NCBI RefSeq assembly: GCF_025148285.1
Contig: NZ_CP102268.1
Coordinates: forward strand, 4,123,501 to 4,187,500
From: Marvinbryantia formatexigens DSM 14469
GTDB lineage: Bacteria > Bacillota > Clostridia > Lachnospirales > Lachnospiraceae
Length of the DNA: 64,000 nt
Direction of reading: 5' to 3'
Shown here: piece after piece, positions 50,889 through 61,187 of the stretch
Layout of the letters: every line of letters starts with the position of its first letter
Numbering within the stretch: the stretch's first letter is position 1
Program-made: the position numbers and the translations under genes
Notes under the pieces: generated by a model
What the model was told of the DNA's origin: nothing
The model's database searches: none
What the model saw: only the letters and a program-made list of their open reading frames with translations

Positions 50889-51740
50889 TTGTTGGATTAC
50901 AGAGAACGCTTAAAAGATAAAAAACGTATCATCATCAAAATCGGTTCCTCGTCGCTCACGCACACGACGACAGGGGCTCCCAATCTGACGAAGCTGGAAA
51001 TCCTCGTGCGGGAGATATGCAATCTGCGCAATATGGGGAAGGAAGTGATTCTGGTGTCCTCCGGCGCCATCGCGGTGGGCTGCAGCGCTATCGGAATCAA
51101 AAGGCGGCCGGTGCAGGTCGATGTCCAGCAGGCGTGCGCGGCAATCGGACAGGCAAAGCTGATGATGATTTACCAGAAGCTGTTTGCGGAATACGGGCAC
51201 ATGGCGGCACAGGTGCTGATGACGAAATACACCATGACGGATTCCGTCAGCCGCCAGAACGCTTTTAACACCTTCCGCGAGCTTTTATACCTCGGCGCGG
51301 TGCCGATTGTAAATGAAAACGACACGGTTGCGACCTATGAAATCCAGTTCGGCGATAACGATATGCTCTCGGCGCTCGTGGCGTCGCTCACGGAGGCGGA
51401 CCTTCTGATTCTGCTCTCCGACATCGACGGACTGTTTACCGACGACCCGCATGAGAATCCGCACGCTTCCTTCATCAGTCTGGTGGAGGAGCTGGACGAG
51501 GGGCTGTTCCGGATGGGAAAAAGCACCAGCAGCAGCGGTGTCGGGACCGGCGGCATGAGCGCAAAGCTGGCGGCGGCAAAAATCGCCACAGCATCGGGCG
51601 CGGATATGATTATCGCGAACGGCGCGGATTTTCATATCATACATAAAATCCTGGAGGGCAGGGAATATGGAACGCTGTTTGCCGGGAAAAAGGACCCGCA
51701 TTTTTCACTTGTAGATTATTTAGACAGGGAGCATCCGTGA
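50889..51740 (+). CDS. proB: Glutamate 5-kinase
   Basis: This 283-residue amino-acid kinase phosphorylates glutamate for proline synthesis. Seen motifs: IIIKIGSSSLTH, VSSGAIAVGC, NENDTVATYE, DNDMLSALVA, LLSDIDGLFT and GTGGMSAKLAAA. The C-terminal PUA domain of longer ProB proteins is absent, so this is the short form. The start is one of two adjacent TTG codons (50889 or 50892). proA lies in the same operon, two small genes away. Confidence 0.95.
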   Translation: MLDYRERLKDKKRIIIKIGSSSLTHTTTGAPNLTKLEILVREICNLRNMGKEVILVSSGAIAVGCSAIGIKRRPVQVDVQQACAAIGQAKLMMIYQKLFAEYGHMAAQVLMTKYTMTDSVSRQNAFNTFRELLYLGAVPIVNENDTVATYEIQFGDNDMLSALVASLTEADLLILLSDIDGLFTDDPHENPHASFISLVEELDEGLFRMGKSTSSSGVGTGGMSAKLAAAKIATASGADMIIANGADFHIIHKILEGREYGTLFAGKKDPHFSLVDYLDREHP

Positions 51741-51755
51741 CAGAAGGAGAGAACA

Positions 51756-51998
51756 ATGGGTATCACAGAAGCAAAGATTACAAGAATCAACGAGCTTGCG
51801 CGCAAGTCGAAGGCGGAGGGGCTTACTGAAAAGGAACGTATGGAGCAGGCGGCGCTCCGGCAGGAGTATATCGCCGCTATCCGCAGCAGTCTGCGCAGCC
51901 AGCTTGACAATATCAATATCCAGGAAAAGGATGGCAGTATCACAAATCTGGGAGAAAAATTTGGAGCACAGGCGGATGATGGAAAAAAAGGAAATTAG
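51756..51998 (+). CDS. DUF896 (YnzC-like) small protein
   Basis: This 80-residue protein shows the DUF896 opening ITRINELARKSKAEGLTEKE followed by QAALRQEYIAAIRSSLRSQL. It is a small helical protein of unknown role; Bacillus YnzC is LexA-controlled. AGAAGGAGAG precedes ATG 51756. The start of the next gene lies inside its 3' end (23-base overlap). Confidence 0.9.
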   Translation: MGITEAKITRINELARKSKAEGLTEKERMEQAALRQEYIAAIRSSLRSQLDNINIQEKDGSITNLGEKFGAQADDGKKGN

Positions 51999-52527
51999 GA
52001 AACTCATTTTTGCAAGACGCCGGGCGGCGGACCCGGAGGTACTGCTTGCAGACAGCCAGATTATCTGCAGAAAGGTAATGGAGACAGAAGCGTTTCAGGA
52101 TGCTTCTGCCATTTACGTTTATATGGACTGTAAGGGAGAGGTGTCTGTAAAGCCGCTTCTTAAGGAAGCCTGGCGGCTGGGAAAACGGACGGCGGCTCCG
52201 CGCGTGACAGGACCGGGGCAGATGCGCTATTATTATATTTCCTCCTACGCGGACGTCGCTCCGGGGTATTATCAGATACCGGAGCCGGTCACACAGGAGG
52301 AGGCGCATGATGAGACGGCTCTTTTAATTGTGCCTGGCGTGGCATTTGACCGTCAGCGGCACCGCTGCGGCTACGGACAGGGCTTTTACGACCGTTATCT
52401 TGCGGAGCATACCGGTCATCCGACGATTGCGCTCGCCTTTGATTTTCAGATTATGGAGCAGGTGCCGGCGGACGCATTCGACAGGCTGCCGCAGATGCTG
52501 ATTACCGAAAAGGAGGTATTTCAATGA
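51976..52527 (+). CDS. 5-formyltetrahydrofolate cyclo-ligase
   Basis: This roughly 183-residue enzyme converts 5-formyl-THF to 5,10-methenyl-THF with ATP. The family signature [15 protein letters not shown] (about 129-143) and LIVPGVAFD are clear. Two consecutive ATG codons (51976, 51979) are possible starts after GGAG (51963-51966). Its stop overlaps the proA start (ATGA), so it is translated with the proline genes, although the pathways are unrelated. Confidence 0.92.
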   Translation: MMEKKEIRKLIFARRRAADPEVLLADSQIICRKVMETEAFQDASAIYVYMDCKGEVSVKPLLKEAWRLGKRTAAPRVTGPGQMRYYYISSYADVAPGYYQIPEPVTQEEAHDETALLIVPGVAFDRQRHRCGYGQGFYDRYLAEHTGHPTIALAFDFQIMEQVPADAFDRLPQMLITEKEVFQ

Positions 52528-53774
52528 AGCTTTCACTGACAGAAATCGGGACACGGGCGAAGGCGGCGGAGCAGCCGCTGCGCACGCTTGGGCGCACGGC
52601 AAAGGACGCGGCGCTTTTAAAAGCGGCAGAGGAGCTGGTGGCAAAAAGTGACATGCTGCTTGCCGCCAATGCACAGGATATCAGAAAGGGCGAAGAAAAC
52701 GGCATGAAGCCGGGCATGATCGACCGCCTGCGCCTGACGCCGGAGCGCATTGCCGGCATGGCGGAGGGGCTTACGCAGCTTGCGGCGATGGAGGACCCCA
52801 TCGGGGAGGTCATTGGCATGAAGCGCCGCCCGAACGGGCTTTTAATCGGGCAGCAGCGGGTGCCGCTCGGCGTTATCGGCATCATCTACGAATCGCGCCC
52901 GAATGTGACGGCGGATGCCTTCGGTCTTTGCTTTAAGGCAGGGAACGCTGTAATTCTGAAGGGCGGAAGTGACGCCCTGCTCTCCAATATCGCCATTGTG
53001 CAGGTCATCCGCGACGCGCTTGCCGCCTGCAATGTGACGCCGGACGCCATCCAGCTTATTGAGGATACCAGCCGCGAGACTACCACGGAATTTATGAAAA
53101 TGAACGGATATGTGGACGTGCTGATTCCGCGCGGCGGCGCCGGACTGATTAAGGCGGTGGTGAAAAACAGCACCGTTCCGGTCATTGAGACCGGCACCGG
53201 CAACTGCCATATCTACGTTGACGAGAGCGCCGACCTGCAGATGGCGGTCGATATTATTTTCAATGCAAAGACACAGCGGATCGGCGTCTGCAACGCCTGC
53301 GAATCCCTGGTCGTACACGAAAAGATCCTGGATGCGCTGCTTCCGGCGCTGAAAGCGCGCCTGGATGAAAAGCAGGTGGAGCTGCGCGGCGACGAGGCGG
53401 TCTGCCGGACGATTCCGGATGTGAAGGAAGCGACGGAGGAGGACTGGGGTACGGAATATCTTGACTATATTCTCTCCATCAAAACCGTCGCATCGCTTGA
53501 CGAGGCGATTGCGCATATCAACCGCTACAATACCGGGCACTCGGAAGCCATCATCACGCAGGACTACGCAAATGCCCAGCGCTTTTTAAATGAAATTGAC
53601 GCGGCGGCAGTGTATGTCAACGCCTCCACACGCTTCACGGACGGCTTTGAATTCGGCTTCGGCGCGGAAATCGGCATCAGCACGCAGAAGCTTCACGCGC
53701 GCGGACCGATGGGGCTGACGGCGCTTACCTCCACGAAATATATTATCTATGGAAACGGACAGGTTCGTCCGTAA
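52524..53774 (+). CDS. proA: Glutamate-5-semialdehyde dehydrogenase
   Basis: This 416-residue enzyme reduces glutamyl phosphate to the semialdehyde for proline. Seen: [17 protein letters not shown]-type nucleotide region ([13 protein letters not shown], near 120), [26 protein letters not shown] and the catalytic Cys in [14 protein letters not shown] (about 254), plus [18 protein letters not shown]. It closes the proB-DUF896-cycloligase-proA operon. Confidence 0.95.
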   Translation: MKLSLTEIGTRAKAAEQPLRTLGRTAKDAALLKAAEELVAKSDMLLAANAQDIRKGEENGMKPGMIDRLRLTPERIAGMAEGLTQLAAMEDPIGEVIGMKRRPNGLLIGQQRVPLGVIGIIYESRPNVTADAFGLCFKAGNAVILKGGSDALLSNIAIVQVIRDALAACNVTPDAIQLIEDTSRETTTEFMKMNGYVDVLIPRGGAGLIKAVVKNSTVPVIETGTGNCHIYVDESADLQMAVDIIFNAKTQRIGVCNACESLVVHEKILDALLPALKARLDEKQVELRGDEAVCRTIPDVKEATEEDWGTEYLDYILSIKTVASLDEAIAHINRYNTGHSEAIITQDYANAQRFLNEIDAAAVYVNASTRFTDGFEFGFGAEIGISTQKLHARGPMGLTALTSTKYIIYGNGQVRP

Positions 53775-53789
53775 GATATATTTGCAAAA

Positions 53790-53823
53790 AAAGCGGGTGG
53801 GCCGCCGGTGGCACCCCCGCTTT
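53790..53823 (+). terminator. GC-rich hairpin between proA and miaB
   Basis: AAAGCGGG (53790-53797) pairs with CCCGCTTT (53816-53823) around a GC-rich loop. The T-run on the 3' side is only three bases, so this is a weak terminator or attenuator. Confidence 0.4.
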
Positions 53824-53859
53824 ACAACAGGTCAGAAAGGAACAGAGAACCCAAAAAGA

Positions 53860-55305
53860 ATGTATAATGAAATCAATCTGGATGAGATAAATTTAATGCA
53901 GGAGCCGCCCGCCGCGGAGCCGGGGAGACAGTATTACTTCATGGCAAAATGCCGCGCTCTGGTGCGGGAGCTTTCCGGAAAGCTTGGCAGGCAGCCGCAG
54001 GCGTGCACCAAAACCTTCGGCTGTCAGATGAACGCCCGTGACAGCGAAAAGCTTACCGGCATCCTGGAGCTTATCGGCTATACTATCACGGAGGACGAGC
54101 ACGCGGACCTTGTCATTTATAATACCTGCACGGTGCGGGAAAATGCCAATCTGAAGGTCTACGGAAGACTGGGCGTGCTGGGCGGCATGAAGAAAAAGCA
54201 GCCGCACAAGCTGATTGCCCTCTGCGGTTGTATGATGCAGGAGCCGGAGGTGGTCGAAAAAATCCGCAAAAGCTACCGCTTTGTGGATTTAATCTTTGGA
54301 ACCCACAATATTTATAAATTCGCCGAGCTGCTGGCGGCGTGCCTGGAGGGGGACGGCATGATTATCGACGTCTGGAAGGATACCGATAAGATTGTGGAAA
54401 ACCTGCCGGTGGAGCGCAAATACCCCTTCAAGTCCGGCGTGAATATCATGTTCGGCTGCAACAATTTCTGCAGCTACTGCATTGTTCCCTATGTGCGCGG
54501 ACGGGAGCGCAGCCGCGAGCCGCGGGAGATTCTCCGGGAGATTGAGCGCCTCGCCGCCGACGGCGTGGTGGAGGTGATGCTGCTCGGACAGAACGTCAAT
54601 TCCTACGGGAAAAATCTGCCGGAGCCAATGAGCTTTGCGCAGCTTCTGCGCGAGGTGGAGAAAATCGACGGCATAAAACGCATCCGCTTTATGACCTCGC
54701 ACCCGAAGGACCTCTCGGACGAGCTGATTGAGGTGATGGCGTCGTCGGAAAAAATCTGCCGCCACATGCACCTGCCGCTGCAGTCGGGCAGCAGCCGTAT
54801 CTTAAAAATCATGAACCGCAGATACACGAAGGAGCAGTATCTTGCGCTGGTAGAGAAGCTGCGCCGGGCAATTCCGGATATTTCCCTGACGACGGATATT
54901 ATTGTGGGATTTCCGGGCGAGACGGAGGAGGATTTCGAGGAAACGCTGGACGTTGTGCGCCGGGCGCGCTATGACAGCGCCTTCACCTTTATTTATTCGA
55001 AGCGCACCGGGACGCCTGCCGCCGCTATGGAAAACCAGGTGCCGGAGGAGGTTGTAAAAGAGCGTTTCGACCGCCTGCTTGCGCTGGTGCAGGAAATTTC
55101 CGGGGAAATGGCGGCAAGGCTGACCGGACAGACGCTGCCGGTGCTGGCGGAGGAAGTCAACAGCCAGGACGCGTCCCTGCTTACCGGCAGGCTCTCGAAC
55201 AATCTGCTGGTACATTTTCCGGGAGACGCTTCTCTGATTGGAAAGATCGTGGACGTGCATCTGCAGGAATGCAGGGGCTTTTATTATATGGGAGAGAGGT
55301 ACTAA
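53860..55305 (+). CDS. miaB: tRNA-2-methylthio-N6-dimethylallyladenosine synthase
   Basis: This 481-residue radical-SAM methylthiotransferase modifies A37 of tRNAs after MiaA. The N-terminal cluster domain starts at KTFGCQMNARDSE and includes TCTVRENA and CGCM; the radical-SAM motif is CNNFCSYCIVPYVRGRERSR; a C-terminal TRAM domain follows (about 410-475). ATG 53860 is taken as the start although its ribosome binding site (AAAGGAAC) is about 17 bases away. miaA lies three genes downstream. Confidence 0.93.
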   Translation: MYNEINLDEINLMQEPPAAEPGRQYYFMAKCRALVRELSGKLGRQPQACTKTFGCQMNARDSEKLTGILELIGYTITEDEHADLVIYNTCTVRENANLKVYGRLGVLGGMKKKQPHKLIALCGCMMQEPEVVEKIRKSYRFVDLIFGTHNIYKFAELLAACLEGDGMIIDVWKDTDKIVENLPVERKYPFKSGVNIMFGCNNFCSYCIVPYVRGRERSREPREILREIERLAADGVVEVMLLGQNVNSYGKNLPEPMSFAQLLREVEKIDGIKRIRFMTSHPKDLSDELIEVMASSEKICRHMHLPLQSGSSRILKIMNRRYTKEQYLALVEKLRRAIPDISLTTDIIVGFPGETEEDFEETLDVVRRARYDSAFTFIYSKRTGTPAAAMENQVPEEVVKERFDRLLALVQEISGEMAARLTGQTLPVLAEEVNSQDASLLTGRLSNNLLVHFPGDASLIGKIVDVHLQECRGFYYMGERY

Positions 55306-55306
55306 C

Positions 55307-57952
55307 GTGGAACAACTGACACCAATGATGCAGCAGTACCTGGAAACAAAGAAAAATTATCCGGACTGTATTTTGTTTTACAGGCTGGGTGATTTTTATG
55401 AAATGTTTTTCGACGATGCGCTGACCGCATCGAGGGAACTGGAAATTACACTGACCGGCAAAAACTGCGGTCTTGAGGAGCGCGCGCCGATGTGCGGCGT
55501 GCCTTATCATGCCGTGGACAATTATCTGAACAAGCTGGTATCAAAGGGTTACAAGGTCGCCATCTGCGAGCAGATGGAGGACCCGAAGCTGGCGAAGGGT
55601 ATCGTAAAGCGCGAGGTCATCCGCATTGTCACACCGGGCACAAATCTGGACACGCTTGCCCTCGATGAGACGCGGAACAATTATCTGATGTGCATTGTCT
55701 GCATGGCGGACCGCTTCGGCGTATCGGTCGCTGATATCTCCACGGGCGCCTATCTGGTGACGGAGCTTGATTCGGCGCGCAAGCTGACGGATGAGATTTT
55801 CAAATTTTCACCAAAGGAAATCATCTGCACGCAGGCGTTTCTGATGAGCGGAATCGATGTGGAGGATTTAAAAGCGCGGCTCGGCATCACCATTTACACG
55901 CTGGACGACTGGTATTTTGACGACGAGCTCTGCCGCCGCGCGCTGACGGAGCATTTTCATACGGAGAGCACCGACGGACTGGGGCTGGGTGATTTTAACT
56001 GCGGCGTGATTGCAGCGGGCGCGCTTCTGCAGTATCTGATTGAGACGCAGAAGACATCCATCAGCAACCTGACGCAGCTCACCCCGTACACCAGCGGAAA
56101 ATATATGGTGCTGGACAGCTCGACCAGGCGCAATCTGGAGCTTTGCGAAACGCTGCGGGAAAAGCAGCGGAAGGGCTCTCTTCTGTGGGTGCTGGACAAG
56201 ACAAAAACGGCGATGGGCGCGCGTATGCTGCGCAGCTTTATCGAGCAGCCGCTCATTGATATCGACGAGATTGAGCTCCGCCAGCAGGCGGTCGCCGAGC
56301 TGAAGTCAAATGCCATCGCGCGCGAGGAAATCCGCGAATATCTCAATCCGGTGTACGATCTGGAGCGTCTTATCAGTAAAATCAGCTATCAGACGGCAAA
56401 TCCGCGCGATTTAGTTGCTTTTAAGAGCTCCCTTTCCATGCTCCCGCACATCAAATACATCATGGGCGATTTCAAGAGCGCTCTTTTATGCAATATCCGT
56501 GAGGACATCGATGTTCTGGAGGACCTCTGTACGCTGGTGGAGCAGTCCATCATTGAGGACCCGCCGATTTCCATCCGGGAGGGCAATCTTATCCGCGACG
56601 GCTTTCACGAGGAGGTGGACCGCCTGCGGCAGGCAAAAACCGAGGGGAAAACCTGGCTTGCCGATCTGGAGGCGAAGGAGCGCGAAAAGACCGGCATCAA
56701 AAACATGAAAGTCAAATACAACCGCGTGTTCGGATATTATCTGGAGGTCACCAATTCCTATAAGGATATGGTGCCGGATTATTATACCAGAAAGCAGACA
56801 CTTGCAAACGCCGAGCGCTACATCACGCCGGAGCTTAAAGAGCTGGAGGATGTGATTCTCGGCGCCGAGGACCGTCTGGTCTCGCTGGAATACGAGCTGT
56901 TCTGCGAGGTGCGCGACAAGATTGCATCGGAGATTCTGCGCATCCAGAAGACGGCAAAGGCAGTCGCTGGCATCGACGTCTTTGCGTCCCTGGCGCTGGT
57001 CGCGGAGCAGAATAATTACGTATGCCCGAAGATGAACAGCCGCGGTCTGATACAGATTCGCGACGGACGTCATCCGGTCGTGGAAAAAATGATTAAAAAC
57101 GATATGTTTATCGCCAACGATACGCTTCTGGACAACCACAAAAACCGTATCTCCATCATCACCGGACCGAATATGGCGGGAAAATCCACGTATATGCGGC
57201 AGACGGCGCTGATTGTGCTGATGGCGCAGATTGGCTCGTTCGTTCCGGCGTCGGAGGCGAAAATCGGCATTGTCGACCGCATTTTCACGCGCGTGGGCGC
57301 GTCGGATGACCTTGCCTCCGGGCAGAGTACCTTTATGGTGGAAATGACGGAGGTGGCGAACATCCTGCGCAACGCCACGTCGGACAGCCTGCTGATACTG
57401 GATGAGATCGGGCGCGGCACCAGCACGTTTGACGGTCTGAGCATTGCCTGGGCGGTCGTGGAGCATATCAGCAACCCGAAGCTGCTGGGGGCGAAAACGC
57501 TGTTCGCCACCCATTATCACGAGCTGACAGAGCTGGAGGGCAAGCTGTCCTCGGTAAACAATTACTGCATCGCTGTCCGGGAGCGCGGGGATGATATCGT
57601 CTTTTTGCGAAAAATCGTAAGAGGCGGCGCGGATAAGAGCTACGGCATCCAGGTGGCAAAGCTTGCCGGGGTACCGGACAGCATTATTGAGCGCGCCAAG
57701 GAGCTGGTGCAGGAGCTGAGCGACGCCGATATCACGGAGGCGGTTCATGAGGCGAAGGTGGAGGGCAAAAGTACAAAACCGAAGAAGAAAAAATATGACC
57801 AGGTCGACCTTGACCAGATGACCCTGTCAGATACGGTGAGCGATGAGGACGTGCTGAAGGAATTAAAGGAAATCGATATATCCACGCTGACGCCGATCGA
57901 AGCGCTGAATGTGCTGAACCGGCTGCAGAGCCGCCTGAAAAACCGCTGGTAG
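55307..57952 (+). CDS. mutS: DNA mismatch repair protein MutS
   Basis: This 881-residue mismatch sensor has the N-terminal Phe-x-Glu mismatch-binding region (DCILFYRLGDFYEMFFDDA, about 21-39), the core and lever domains, Walker A GPNMAGKSTYMRQ (about 622-634), LILDEIGRGTSTFDG and the FATHYHEL block. A GTG start at 55307 lies one base after the miaB stop, with GAGAGG upstream. The order miaB-mutS-mutL-miaA mirrors other Firmicutes. Confidence 0.97.
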   Translation: MEQLTPMMQQYLETKKNYPDCILFYRLGDFYEMFFDDALTASRELEITLTGKNCGLEERAPMCGVPYHAVDNYLNKLVSKGYKVAICEQMEDPKLAKGIVKREVIRIVTPGTNLDTLALDETRNNYLMCIVCMADRFGVSVADISTGAYLVTELDSARKLTDEIFKFSPKEIICTQAFLMSGIDVEDLKARLGITIYTLDDWYFDDELCRRALTEHFHTESTDGLGLGDFNCGVIAAGALLQYLIETQKTSISNLTQLTPYTSGKYMVLDSSTRRNLELCETLREKQRKGSLLWVLDKTKTAMGARMLRSFIEQPLIDIDEIELRQQAVAELKSNAIAREEIREYLNPVYDLERLISKISYQTANPRDLVAFKSSLSMLPHIKYIMGDFKSALLCNIREDIDVLEDLCTLVEQSIIEDPPISIREGNLIRDGFHEEVDRLRQAKTEGKTWLADLEAKEREKTGIKNMKVKYNRVFGYYLEVTNSYKDMVPDYYTRKQTLANAERYITPELKELEDVILGAEDRLVSLEYELFCEVRDKIASEILRIQKTAKAVAGIDVFASLALVAEQNNYVCPKMNSRGLIQIRDGRHPVVEKMIKNDMFIANDTLLDNHKNRISIITGPNMAGKSTYMRQTALIVLMAQIGSFVPASEAKIGIVDRIFTRVGASDDLASGQSTFMVEMTEVANILRNATSDSLLILDEIGRGTSTFDGLSIAWAVVEHISNPKLLGAKTLFATHYHELTELEGKLSSVNNYCIAVRERGDDIVFLRKIVRGGADKSYGIQVAKLAGVPDSIIERAKELVQELSDADITEAVHEAKVEGKSTKPKKKKYDQVDLDQMTLSDTVSDEDVLKELKEIDISTLTPIEALNVLNRLQSRLKNRW

Positions 57953-57988
57953 AGCACAACATCATATGGTAGGAATGGAGCATGATGA

Positions 57989-60220
57989 ATGAGAGAAATT
58001 GCGGTACTTGATGAGCAGACGATTGATAAAATAGCGGCGGGAGAGGTCATCGAACGTCCGGCTTCCATTGTAAAGGAGCTGGTGGAGAATGCCATTGACG
58101 CCGGGGCAAATGCCGTTACGGTGGAAATTAAGGACGGCGGCATTTCCCTTATCCGCATCACAGACAACGGCTCCGGTATTGAGGCAAAGCAGGTGCCGGT
58201 TGCTTTCTGGCGCCACGCGACCAGCAAGATCCGCAAGGCGGATGACCTTCTGGACGTCACCTCGCTGGGGTTCCGCGGGGAGGCGCTTTCCAGCATCGCG
58301 GCGGTCTGCCAGGTGGAGCTGATTACGAAAACGGCGGACAGTCTGACCGGCGTCCGTTATCTGATTGAGGGCGGAAAGGAAAAAAGTCTGGAGGAAATCG
58401 GCGCGCCCGATGGCACTACCTTCCTCGTGCGCAATATTTTTTACAATACACCGGCGCGCAAAAAGTTTCTGAAAACAGCGCAGACGGAGGCTGGCTATAT
58501 CAGCGATATGGTGGAGCGCATCGCGCTTTCCCATCCGGAGGTCTCCTTCAAATTTATCGCCAACAACCAGACAAAGCTGCATACCTCCGGGAATCATCAG
58601 TTAAAGGATATTATTTATCATATTTACGGGCGCGATATCGCGGCGAATCTGATTGAGATTTCCGCCGGAACGGATTCCGTCCGCATAAATGGCTTTATCG
58701 GGAAGCCGGTCATTTCCCGCGGGAACCGCAACTATGAAAATTATTTTGTGAACGGGCGCTATATCCGCAGCAATATTATCGCAAAGGCTATCGAGGACGC
58801 CTATCACACGTTTATGATGAAGCATAAATATCCGTTTACCGTGCTGAATTTTACGATCGACGGAAAGCTTCTCGATGTCAATGTCCATCCGGCAAAGCTG
58901 GAGCTGCGTTTCGCGGAAAATGAGGAAATGTACCGGATTGTCTATGAGGCGGTGCGAAATGCGCTTACTCACCGGGAAATGATTGTCCAGGTGGGTATCG
59001 GGAAGGAGGAGGCGCAGAAAAAGGAGACGCCAAAGGGCAGGCTCCCCGCGCCGGAGCCCTTCGAGGCGGTACGACGCAGTCTTTCACAGGTGCGCGAACG
59101 TCCTGCCTACGCGAAAGAAACGGCGCCGGGAACCGCTGCCGCCATGCAGACAGCCTCCCGGAGGGCGGACGATGTGGACCGCATGCGGGCAGACAGTACC
59201 ATTCCGGGACCGGGCGGCACACAGGCGGCAGGCACTATTCAGGGACCGGATGGCACACAGATTGAGCGCACGATTCCAAAGCTTGTGCCGCCGGATGCAT
59301 CTGCGTGGCGCAGCCGGATGTCTGCGCAGACGGCAGAAACAGTTTCTTCTCCGGCATTTCCGGATAGAACGACCGCCGCAGAGGCATCCACGGAAGAAAT
59401 CCCGGAGTGGGAGAGGGCGCTCAATCTGCAGCCGGAGGCAGGCATGTCCGGTAATCCCATGCAGGCGGAGGAAGCCGCTTCCGGTAATTCCGCGCAGCCA
59501 GAGGCGCCTGCGACCGGTAATCCCGTGCAGGCGGAGAAATCCGCTTCCGGCAATTCCGCGCAGCCAGAGGCGCCCGCAGCCGGCGTGACCGGTGAGCAGA
59601 TGAGCCTTTTTGAGGATGACAAGCTGCTCTCGAAGGAGCATGTGAAGGAGCACCGCATCATCGGGCAGGTGTTTGATACCTACTGGATCGTGCAGTTTAA
59701 GGACAAGCTGTTTCTGATCGATCAGCATGCGGCGCATGAAAAGGTTTTGTACGAGCGCATGAAAAAATCGATGGAGAAGCGGGAGTTTACCTCCCAGCTT
59801 TTAAATCCGCCGGTCATTCTGACCCTGAGCATGGCGGAGGAGGAGCTGCTGAAGAAATACCAGGAGCGTTTCCGGGAAATCGGCTTTGAAATTGAAGAAT
59901 TCGGGGGACGGGAATACGCTCTGCGCGCCGTTCCCGACAATCTGTTCGGTCTTGCGGATAAGGATCTGTTCCTGGAAATGCTGGACGGGCTATCCGCGCA
60001 GACCGACGCGCTCAGCATTGAGACGATTGACGATAAAATAGCAACCATGTCCTGCAAGGCGGCGGTAAAGGGAAATTCCCGCCTGTCGACTGCGGAGATC
60101 CATGCGCTGATCGATGAGCTGCTCACCCTGGAAAATCCTTACAACTGCCCGCACGGCAGACCGACGATTATCTCCATGTCAAAATACGAAATTGAGCGCA
60201 AGTTTAAAAGGATTGTTTGA
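57989..60220 (+). CDS. mutL: DNA mismatch repair protein MutL
   Basis: This 743-residue protein has a GHKL ATPase N-terminus (ELVENAIDAGA, DNGSGI, TSLGFRGEAL, GTTFLVRNIFYNTPARKKF) and a C-terminal dimerisation/endonuclease domain (about 545-743; DQHAAHEKVLYERM, then CPHGRPTIISM). The endonuclease motif DQHAx2Ex4E is present. The linker (about 345-535) is long, Pro/Ala/Glu/Thr-rich and holds two different tandem repeats. The start is ATG 57989, beginning MREIAVLDEQTIDKIAAGEV. Confidence 0.96.
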   Translation: MREIAVLDEQTIDKIAAGEVIERPASIVKELVENAIDAGANAVTVEIKDGGISLIRITDNGSGIEAKQVPVAFWRHATSKIRKADDLLDVTSLGFRGEALSSIAAVCQVELITKTADSLTGVRYLIEGGKEKSLEEIGAPDGTTFLVRNIFYNTPARKKFLKTAQTEAGYISDMVERIALSHPEVSFKFIANNQTKLHTSGNHQLKDIIYHIYGRDIAANLIEISAGTDSVRINGFIGKPVISRGNRNYENYFVNGRYIRSNIIAKAIEDAYHTFMMKHKYPFTVLNFTIDGKLLDVNVHPAKLELRFAENEEMYRIVYEAVRNALTHREMIVQVGIGKEEAQKKETPKGRLPAPEPFEAVRRSLSQVRERPAYAKETAPGTAAAMQTASRRADDVDRMRADSTIPGPGGTQAAGTIQGPDGTQIERTIPKLVPPDASAWRSRMSAQTAETVSSPAFPDRTTAAEASTEEIPEWERALNLQPEAGMSGNPMQAEEAASGNSAQPEAPATGNPVQAEKSASGNSAQPEAPAAGVTGEQMSLFEDDKLLSKEHVKEHRIIGQVFDTYWIVQFKDKLFLIDQHAAHEKVLYERMKKSMEKREFTSQLLNPPVILTLSMAEEELLKKYQERFREIGFEIEEFGGREYALRAVPDNLFGLADKDLFLEMLDGLSAQTDALSIETIDDKIATMSCKAAVKGNSRLSTAEIHALIDELLTLENPYNCPHGRPTIISMSKYEIERKFKRIV
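59198..59269 (+). repeat. In-frame 36-base repeat in the mutL linker (2 copies)
   Basis: Units 59198-59233 and 59234-59269 encode TIPGPGGTQAAG and TIQGPDGTQIER; the next codons begin a third unit (TIP). Confidence 0.7.
59447..59578 (+). repeat. In-frame 66-base (2 x 33) repeat in the mutL linker
   Basis: Two 66-base units (59447-59512 and 59513-59578) are nearly identical. Each consists of two 11-residue halves of the type SGNPMQAEEAA and SGNSAQPEAPA. Confidence 0.85.
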
Positions 60221-60221
60221 T

Positions 60222-61187
60222 ATGACAAAAAAACCGTTACTGATTCTCACCGGACCGACTGCAGTCGGCAAAACGGCGCTGTCCATCGCACTGGCGAAGG
60301 CGGTCGGCGGCGAGATTATTTCCGCCGATTCCATGCAGGTCTACCGCGGGATGGACATCGGCTCCGCAAAGATCACCCGCGAAGAAATGGCGGGCGTGCC
60401 GCATTATCTGATCGACGAGCTGGAGCCGCAGGAGGAATTTCACGTTGTCCGTTTCCAGGAGCTGGCAAAAAAATATATGGCGCAGATTTACGAAAAAGGC
60501 AAAATCCCCATTCTGGTCGGCGGCACCGGCTTTTATATCCAGGCGGTGCTCTACGACATCGACTTTACACAAAATGACGGCGACAGCAGCTACCGCAGAG
60601 AGCTGGAGCAGCTTGCGAAAGAGAAGGGATGCACTTATCTGCATGACATGCTTGCCGCCGTGGACCCGAAATCGGCGCAGGAAATCCATGCAAACAATGT
60701 GAAGCGCGTTATCCGCGCCCTGGAATTTTATCATGAGAGCGGAACTCCTATTTCCGCGCACAATGAATGCCAGCGCCAGAAGGAATCCCCCTACAACGCC
60801 GCTTATTTTGTGCTGAATGAAAACAGGCAGACGCTGTATGAGCGGATTGACCGGCGGGTCGATGAAATGCTGAAAAACGGTCTTCTCGATGAGGTGCGTC
60901 ATCTGAAAGCACAGGGCTGCACCGCCGGGATGGTTTCCATGCAGGGGCTTGGCTACAAGGAAATTCTGGATTATCTGGACGGAAACTGCACCCTTGAGGA
61001 AGCCGTTTACCGTCTGAAGCGCGACACGCGCCATTTCGCAAAGCGCCAGATTACCTGGTTTAAGCGGGAGCGGGAGGTTATCTGGCTTCAGAAAGAGGAG
61101 TTTGGCGGAAGCGGGGAAATCCTCGCTTATATGCTGGATATTATAGAACATCAGAGAGGAATATCGATATGTCACAAATTGCAATAG
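60222..61187 (+). CDS. miaA: tRNA dimethylallyltransferase
   Basis: This 321-residue enzyme adds dimethylallyl to A37 of tRNAs reading U-starting codons, the substrate for MiaB. P-loop GPTAVGKTALS (10-20), SADSMQVYRGMDIGSAK, GGTGFYIQAVLYDIDF and the C-terminal KRDTRHFAKRQITWFKRE are all present. ATG 60222 lies one base after the mutL stop. It overlaps the next gene by 19 bases. Confidence 0.96.
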   Translation: MTKKPLLILTGPTAVGKTALSIALAKAVGGEIISADSMQVYRGMDIGSAKITREEMAGVPHYLIDELEPQEEFHVVRFQELAKKYMAQIYEKGKIPILVGGTGFYIQAVLYDIDFTQNDGDSSYRRELEQLAKEKGCTYLHDMLAAVDPKSAQEIHANNVKRVIRALEFYHESGTPISAHNECQRQKESPYNAAYFVLNENRQTLYERIDRRVDEMLKNGLLDEVRHLKAQGCTAGMVSMQGLGYKEILDYLDGNCTLEEAVYRLKRDTRHFAKRQITWFKREREVIWLQKEEFGGSGEILAYMLDIIEHQRGISICHKLQ